Source: a virus. From it: a stretch of DNA of 64,000 bases. Below the pieces are notes generated by a model. It ran no database searches. It worked only from the letters and a program-made list of their open reading frames with translations, and was not told where the DNA came from. Positions 60,513 to 64,000 of the stretch are shown one piece after another. A program made the position numbers and the translations under genes. The stretch is from the IMG/VR virus record IMGVR_UViG_3300043411_001639, positions 1-64,000 of that record. One strand, written 5' to 3'. Every line of letters begins with the position of its first letter. Within the stretch, counting starts at the first letter, position 1.

Positions 60513-60959
60513 TCAGTCTTCCTCTATGGTTGTTGTTCTAACTTGGAACAACTCTTTTCCAGCTATTAACAAGTATTTTACTAGTGTTTTCCCATCAAAC
60601 TGTTCTTTCTTAAGAACTATTAATTTGCCCCATAGTTCATGTTCAAAGATATATTTTGCTTCTTGCCATTCTACCAATGAAACTTTGTTGTTTTCTAGAA
60701 GCTTTCTTACTTGTTCTGGAAGTTCTAGTTTCATCTCTTCAATATTTGGGAGCATAGGAAAATCTTGTGTATCTTTTCCTATTTTTACAGATTGAAATAT
60801 TTCTATTATTTTATGAATGTTGCCACAGTTAGGACATTGAACATAGGAAGGAACCACTTCTCCCTTATTATCTATTAGAGATAATACTATAAATTTAAAC
60901 AGGTCTTGGTGTTGAGGGAGTATACAAACACACCCAACAGAATGTTTGATGAAATCCAT
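60513..60959 (-). CDS. Hypothetical protein with zinc-knuckle-like pairs
   Basis: 148 residues. V-G-C-V-C near residue 9 and V-Q-C-P-N-C-G-N-I-H near residue 41 could bind zinc. A helical, acidic middle. Two-base gap to the downstream gene. Looks like a phage assembly or base-plate accessory by neighbourhood only. Confidence 0.6.
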   Translation of the reverse strand: MDFIKHSVGCVCILPQHQDLFKFIVLSLIDNKGEVVPSYVQCPNCGNIHKIIEIFQSVKIGKDTQDFPMLPNIEEMKLELPEQVRKLLENNKVSLVEWQEAKYIFEHELWGKLIVLKKEQFDGKTLVKYLLIAGKELFQVRTTTIEED

Positions 60960-60964
60960 AACAA

Positions 60965-61279
60965 TTATTTGGTGGGTTTGGTAGTTTTAGCAGAAGGTAG
61001 TTCTTCTTGTAGTTCTTTAACGAAAGAAACAATAGTTTTGTCAATGTTTTTTTGGAAAGCATCTAGATTGTTAACTAACATAGTTTTATTTGAAGTTTTT
61101 ACCATTTCAAGAACATCAGAAATCAAGTTTCTTTGAGCTGGATCTGTATATTTTCTCTCTGTGATGGTTTTAATGTTTACAAAATCAAACGTACCTTCTG
61201 TTATTTGGTTTGTTAGTTTAAAGATCTCTGCTTCAATTTTTGATTTTAGTTGTTGTTTTTGTTGTTCTAGGGTTGACAT
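60965..61279 (-). CDS. Hypothetical coiled-coil protein
   Basis: 104 residues, almost all helix (LEQQKQQLKSKIEAEIF, AFQKNIDKTIVSFVKELQ), basic tail. Function unknown. Confidence 0.6.
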   Translation of the reverse strand: MSTLEQQKQQLKSKIEAEIFKLTNQITEGTFDFVNIKTITERKYTDPAQRNLISDVLEMVKTSNKTMLVNNLDAFQKNIDKTIVSFVKELQEELPSAKTTKPTK

Positions 61280-61287
61280 AGTTTATA

Positions 61288-61812
61288 TTATCTTGTGTGT
61301 TTGTCAGCAATTGTAAAGGCTGCAATGCTATCAGGCTTTAATTTACAGTCAAAACCTGAACTTACAACATAGGATTTTAGGTTGTCTGAAAATCCAGAAG
61401 TAAATTGTTTTGCTTCTTTTGGTGAAGCATCAATATGAATCTCTGATTTAAGTCCTATTTGGTCTTGTATTTGAGTTGCTAGATCAATACTGATAGTAGC
61501 TTCTTCAAACATTCTTGCTTGTTGATTACCTCTATATTGTTCCCTTGGTTTCCAGTTGACAGAGTAGAAATAGTTTCCTCCTTTACCTACCGTATACAAA
61601 CAAACAACAGAAATAAACCTGAACCTTAATCCCATGATGTTACTATCTGTACCAACATAAAGTTTTAAGTCTTCTTCATGTTTTAGTTTTGTTTGAGTTT
61701 TCAACCATTCAAACAGTTGAGTTTTGGTTATAGTTTCACTATCAGGATTTAACCAGATACTCAAACTTTCTATTGGAGGCTCTATGATTACTGGTTTTTT
61801 AGTGTTCTTCAT
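61288..61812 (-). CDS. YkuK-like RNase H-fold protein (DUF458)
   Basis: 174 residues. L-Y-V-G-T-D-S-N at 51-58, V-V-C-L-Y-T-V-G-K-G-G-N-Y-F-Y, F-E-E-A-T-I-S-I-D-L-A, I-H-I-D-A-S and P-D-S-I-A-A-F-T-I-A-D-K-H follow the YkuK family, a predicted RNase H-like fold found in Bacillus and phages. The conserved acids suggest a metal nuclease; no substrate is known to me. Start overlaps the upstream gene by 14 bases. Confidence 0.75.
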   Translation of the reverse strand: MKNTKKPVIIEPPIESLSIWLNPDSETITKTQLFEWLKTQTKLKHEEDLKLYVGTDSNIMGLRFRFISVVCLYTVGKGGNYFYSVNWKPREQYRGNQQARMFEEATISIDLATQIQDQIGLKSEIHIDASPKEAKQFTSGFSDNLKSYVVSSGFDCKLKPDSIAAFTIADKHTR

Positions 61813-62476
61813 TGGTTTTACTGCTATCTGTTTTTAAATTTACGTAGGTATTTGGATTTTGTCTTGTTCTAACTAAAAAATTACTTTTGATATATTGACA
61901 GTAATAATCTTTGCACATGTTTGGACGTTGTGAATAAATTGTACATACTCCTGATTTAACATTCAAGAATTTACAAACAAACCTCTGTCCATATACTTGT
62001 ATACGTAACATTGGATAAGATTTTTCATTTCTAAACACTGGATGATCATTGAACCATGTTTCACCTAGTAACTTACCTTCTTCATAATCTATTACTATAT
62101 CTTCTCTTGACAAGAACATTTTCTTGGTTGTTTTAAACCATTGTCTTATGTCTTCAATCCATTGTTCGTCTACTTTACCTAAAACGTGTTCAAGATCATT
62201 TGGATCTAGCATACAACAAGCACATTTTAATCCTTCATAACCACAACAGTTTTCTAAACATGTTTTCTTTGCTACCTCATCAGTAAATCTTTGTTTGTGA
62301 GGATTGTTTTCCCATTGAGTTGCATCATTAATATAAAGAACAGGTAGGTGATATTTGTTTAATACTTTTTGTGGTTGTTCAACTTCATTAACAACTTCTA
62401 CAGGTTGTGATTCAGGAATTTTCCTAATTATCCTGTCTGTTGAGATTAACAATTTTCTTTTTTGAACATCAGGCAT
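61799..62476 (-). CDS. YkgJ-like cysteine-cluster protein
   Basis: 225 residues. C-L-E-N-C-C-G-Y ... C-A-C-C near residue 75, then C-K-F-L-N-V-K-S-G-V-C-T-I-Y-S-Q-R-P-N-M-C-K-D-Y-Y-C in parts near 170-195 follows the YkgJ/UPF0153 pattern (C-x-F-L ... C-x-I-Y-x-x-R-P-x-x-C), a metal-chelating domain of unknown role. First gene of the leftward set; divergent from 62499 across 22 bases. Confidence 0.75.
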   Translation of the reverse strand: MPDVQKRKLLISTDRIIRKIPESQPVEVVNEVEQPQKVLNKYHLPVLYINDATQWENNPHKQRFTDEVAKKTCLENCCGYEGLKCACCMLDPNDLEHVLGKVDEQWIEDIRQWFKTTKKMFLSREDIVIDYEEGKLLGETWFNDHPVFRNEKSYPMLRIQVYGQRFVCKFLNVKSGVCTIYSQRPNMCKDYYCQYIKSNFLVRTRQNPNTYVNLKTDSSKTNEEH

Positions 62477-62498
62477 TTCTCACCACGATACTTATAGC

Positions 62499-63854
62499 AT
62501 GAATAACATGCAACTACAAGAAGAGATAAATTTAAACAGACTAAAACAAGAAACAGAGTTCAACAAAGTTTTCATAGAAAACAACTTGTTCTTTCTTGAT
62601 AATATTGAGGAACTCCAACAGAGTTTAACAGAACAGATAGAAACTGCTGAACAAGCTCTTGAATTTTATAATCTTCCAAAGATAAAAAATCATACTCAGA
62701 AACTTTGGGAACAACTAGCTGAATCTATTGCTCAAGGAGAACAAGAAAAAACCATAGGTTCTATCTGTGAGATATTTAATACTTATGCTTGTATAGCAGA
62801 TGAATTAGATGAAGAAAGAAAACTAGTTCTTGAAAGTAAAAACAACTGGTTTAAATTCAGCCTAAAACCTGAACTAGTACAAGAGTTAACTTCTACACTA
62901 GATTCCAGCCAGAAGCAACAACTGTCAGAACAACTAGAATCAGTTAAGCATCCAGTTTTAATGGAACAACTAGAGTTCTTACAAGAAAAAGTAACCACTG
63001 AAAACATTCAAGAACTACAACAAGCTGTTGCAGCATTAACCAAACTTGTTAAGAGTTTTCCTAAACTTGGTGAAATTAACAAACTTGTTCAGAAAACAAA
63101 TGTTGAGGTTGTTAACATGATCAGAAATAAAGGGTTTTTAAGCTCATTTAATCTTTCTGCTACAAGACTTGCTGGGAAAATAACATTTGTTTATGATGGT
63201 TTATATGAATTTTTTGTTCAAGATTTACCTTTAATACTAAATCTTCCTGATATGGAAGCAACAAAATTAAATCCAGATCAAGATTTATTAACATCTCTAG
63301 GCCAGAATTCAAAAAAAGTTGAAGAGATGATAAAAGGAAGAATTGAACCAACAACCCTATCAAAACTTCTACAATTTGTTGGTTCAGGTGGGACTAAACC
63401 TTCAATTGGATCAATGATTAATTTAAATCAATTTGCTAGAGAGATGCTAGAACTCACATACACTGAGATAGAGAGTTTAACAAAATATGGTCAAGCATTA
63501 CCAAAACCCCTAGCTGCTCCTAAACCAGAACAACCAAAGCCTGGAGAAACTCAACAACCTAGTGGTCAAGAACAACCCCTACCAACTATTCCTCCAGAAT
63601 GGAGTAATCAACCCACAACACCTGATAAACTTGAGACCATTAAAAAAGCTACCAAAGAAGATTCTGGACAGATGATCATTAATTTTAGAGATAATAAGGG
63701 TCAACCTCTTCCAGATAATGAAATGGTTAAATTATTAAAACTTCCCAAAGAACAACTGGTACAAATTCTTGATAAACTAGCAGAGAAGAACAATACACCA
63801 ACCCCCCCATCTTCACCACCTACCCCTAATGCTCCTGGTTCAACAGGAAACTAA
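62499..63854 (+). CDS. Large coiled-coil protein with proline-rich tail
   Basis: 451 residues, the largest unknown gene here. Residues 1-180 are mostly helical with heptad-like leucines (LKQETEFNKVF, LQQSLTEQIETAEQAL); residues 340-380 and the end are proline-rich linkers. No enzymatic motif. Position beside cell-wall enzymes suggests a virion structural or assembly protein; unproven. Confidence 0.65.
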   Translation: MNNMQLQEEINLNRLKQETEFNKVFIENNLFFLDNIEELQQSLTEQIETAEQALEFYNLPKIKNHTQKLWEQLAESIAQGEQEKTIGSICEIFNTYACIADELDEERKLVLESKNNWFKFSLKPELVQELTSTLDSSQKQQLSEQLESVKHPVLMEQLEFLQEKVTTENIQELQQAVAALTKLVKSFPKLGEINKLVQKTNVEVVNMIRNKGFLSSFNLSATRLAGKITFVYDGLYEFFVQDLPLILNLPDMEATKLNPDQDLLTSLGQNSKKVEEMIKGRIEPTTLSKLLQFVGSGGTKPSIGSMINLNQFAREMLELTYTEIESLTKYGQALPKPLAAPKPEQPKPGETQQPSGQEQPLPTIPPEWSNQPTTPDKLETIKKATKEDSGQMIINFRDNKGQPLPDNEMVKLLKLPKEQLVQILDKLAEKNNTPTPPSSPPTPNAPGSTGN

Positions 63855-64000
63855 ATATTTTCTAAAACTATAGCTCCACCAGTCTGATCAATCAACAATT
63901 TTTTAAGTTTCTCTCCAAACAACCAACCCAACTTTAAACTAACAACGGGAACTATCTTCTTGATAGATTTCAAGTATCCTGGTTTCACAACTCCATAGTG
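63851..64000 (-). CDS. C-terminal part of a leftward gene, cut by window edge
   Basis: The minus frame is open from the window edge to TAG (complement of 63851-63853), 49 residues. V-K-P-G-Y-L-K and L-K-L-G-W-L-F-G-E-K-L. Converges with the previous gene, overlapping by 4 bases. No family recognised. Confidence 0.6.
   Translation of the reverse strand, partial: HYGVVKPGYLKSIKKIVPVVSLKLGWLFGEKLKKLLIDQTGGAIVLENI

Noticed and set aside
1-64000. CRISPR array or insertion sequence
   Set aside because: No regularly spaced 25-40 base repeats with unique spacers and no transposase-like gene or terminal inverted repeats were seen; the repeated TTGCAA units are promoters at gene starts.
1-64000. Stop-codon recoding (TAG as amino acid)
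   Set aside because: TAG ends several well-bounded genes (10737, 25146, 41090, 49261, 54003), so it functions as a normal stop; the 6094 case is local.

Overview
The window reads as part of a large tailed dsDNA bacteriophage genome whose host is probably a high-GC actinobacterium. The phage call rests on about 180 short, tightly packed genes, stop/start overlaps (ATGA, TAATG, GTGA), phage-encoded tRNAs and tRNA enzymes, and cell-wall lytic enzymes beside a block of larger genes near the right end. The host call rests on 31 copies of one promoter type (TTGCAA or TTGCAT, exactly 17 bases, then TAGAGT, TAGTGT, TAAGGT or similar), on seven of these placing the start codon 7 bases after the -10 box, as in the leaderless mRNAs common in actinobacteria, and on one small protein (42598-42789) of a type I recall from actinobacteriophages. 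The species cannot be named from the sequence.

Layout. 1-10.7 kb: very AT-rich, rightward, none of these promoters; arrays of 50-90 residue proteins sharing a K-P-G-D-like motif, plus unknown genes. 10.7-24 kb: zinc-ribbon microproteins, tRNA-Arg(UCU), an L7/L12-like protein, a nucleotidyltransferase, a 988-residue type II isoleucyl-tRNA synthetase, tRNA-Ile(UAU), three odd tRNA-like elements, a run of tiny membrane proteins, an ATP-grasp-like protein, MnmA and a cytidine-deaminase-like enzyme. 24-44 kb: short promoter-led operons of unknown genes with a metallophosphoesterase, a cyclic-phosphate-processing receiver-like protein, more KPGD arrays, and the only leftward gene before 57.9 kb. 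44-55 kb: tRNA-Leu(UAA), a second tRNA-Ile(UAU), two more tRNA-Arg(UCU), tRNA-Leu(CAA), tRNA-Lys(UUU), paralogous coiled-coil proteins, short direct repeats, a strongly folded RNA region, and at 52.9-55.1 kb a promoter-dense, very GC-rich segment ended by a strong terminator. 55.2-64 kb: AT-rich again on both strands, with three kinase-like paralogues, a GNAT acetyltransferase, an amidase endolysin, a glucosaminidase-like protein, a YkuK-like protein, a YkgJ-like cysteine-cluster protein and a 451-residue proline-tailed protein.

How the parts may fit. Every clear tRNA reads codons typical of AT-rich genes (AGA, AUA, UUA, UUG, AAA). The phage also carries its own IleRS, the U34 thiolase MnmA, and a nucleotidyltransferase that could matter because several tRNAs lack an encoded CCA. 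This looks like a decoding module that supports AT-rich genes in a GC-rich host. The genes nearest the densest promoters are the GC-rich ones, which suggests an early class using host codons and a later class relying on the phage decoding set; that is an inference. Most genes here have no recognisable function.
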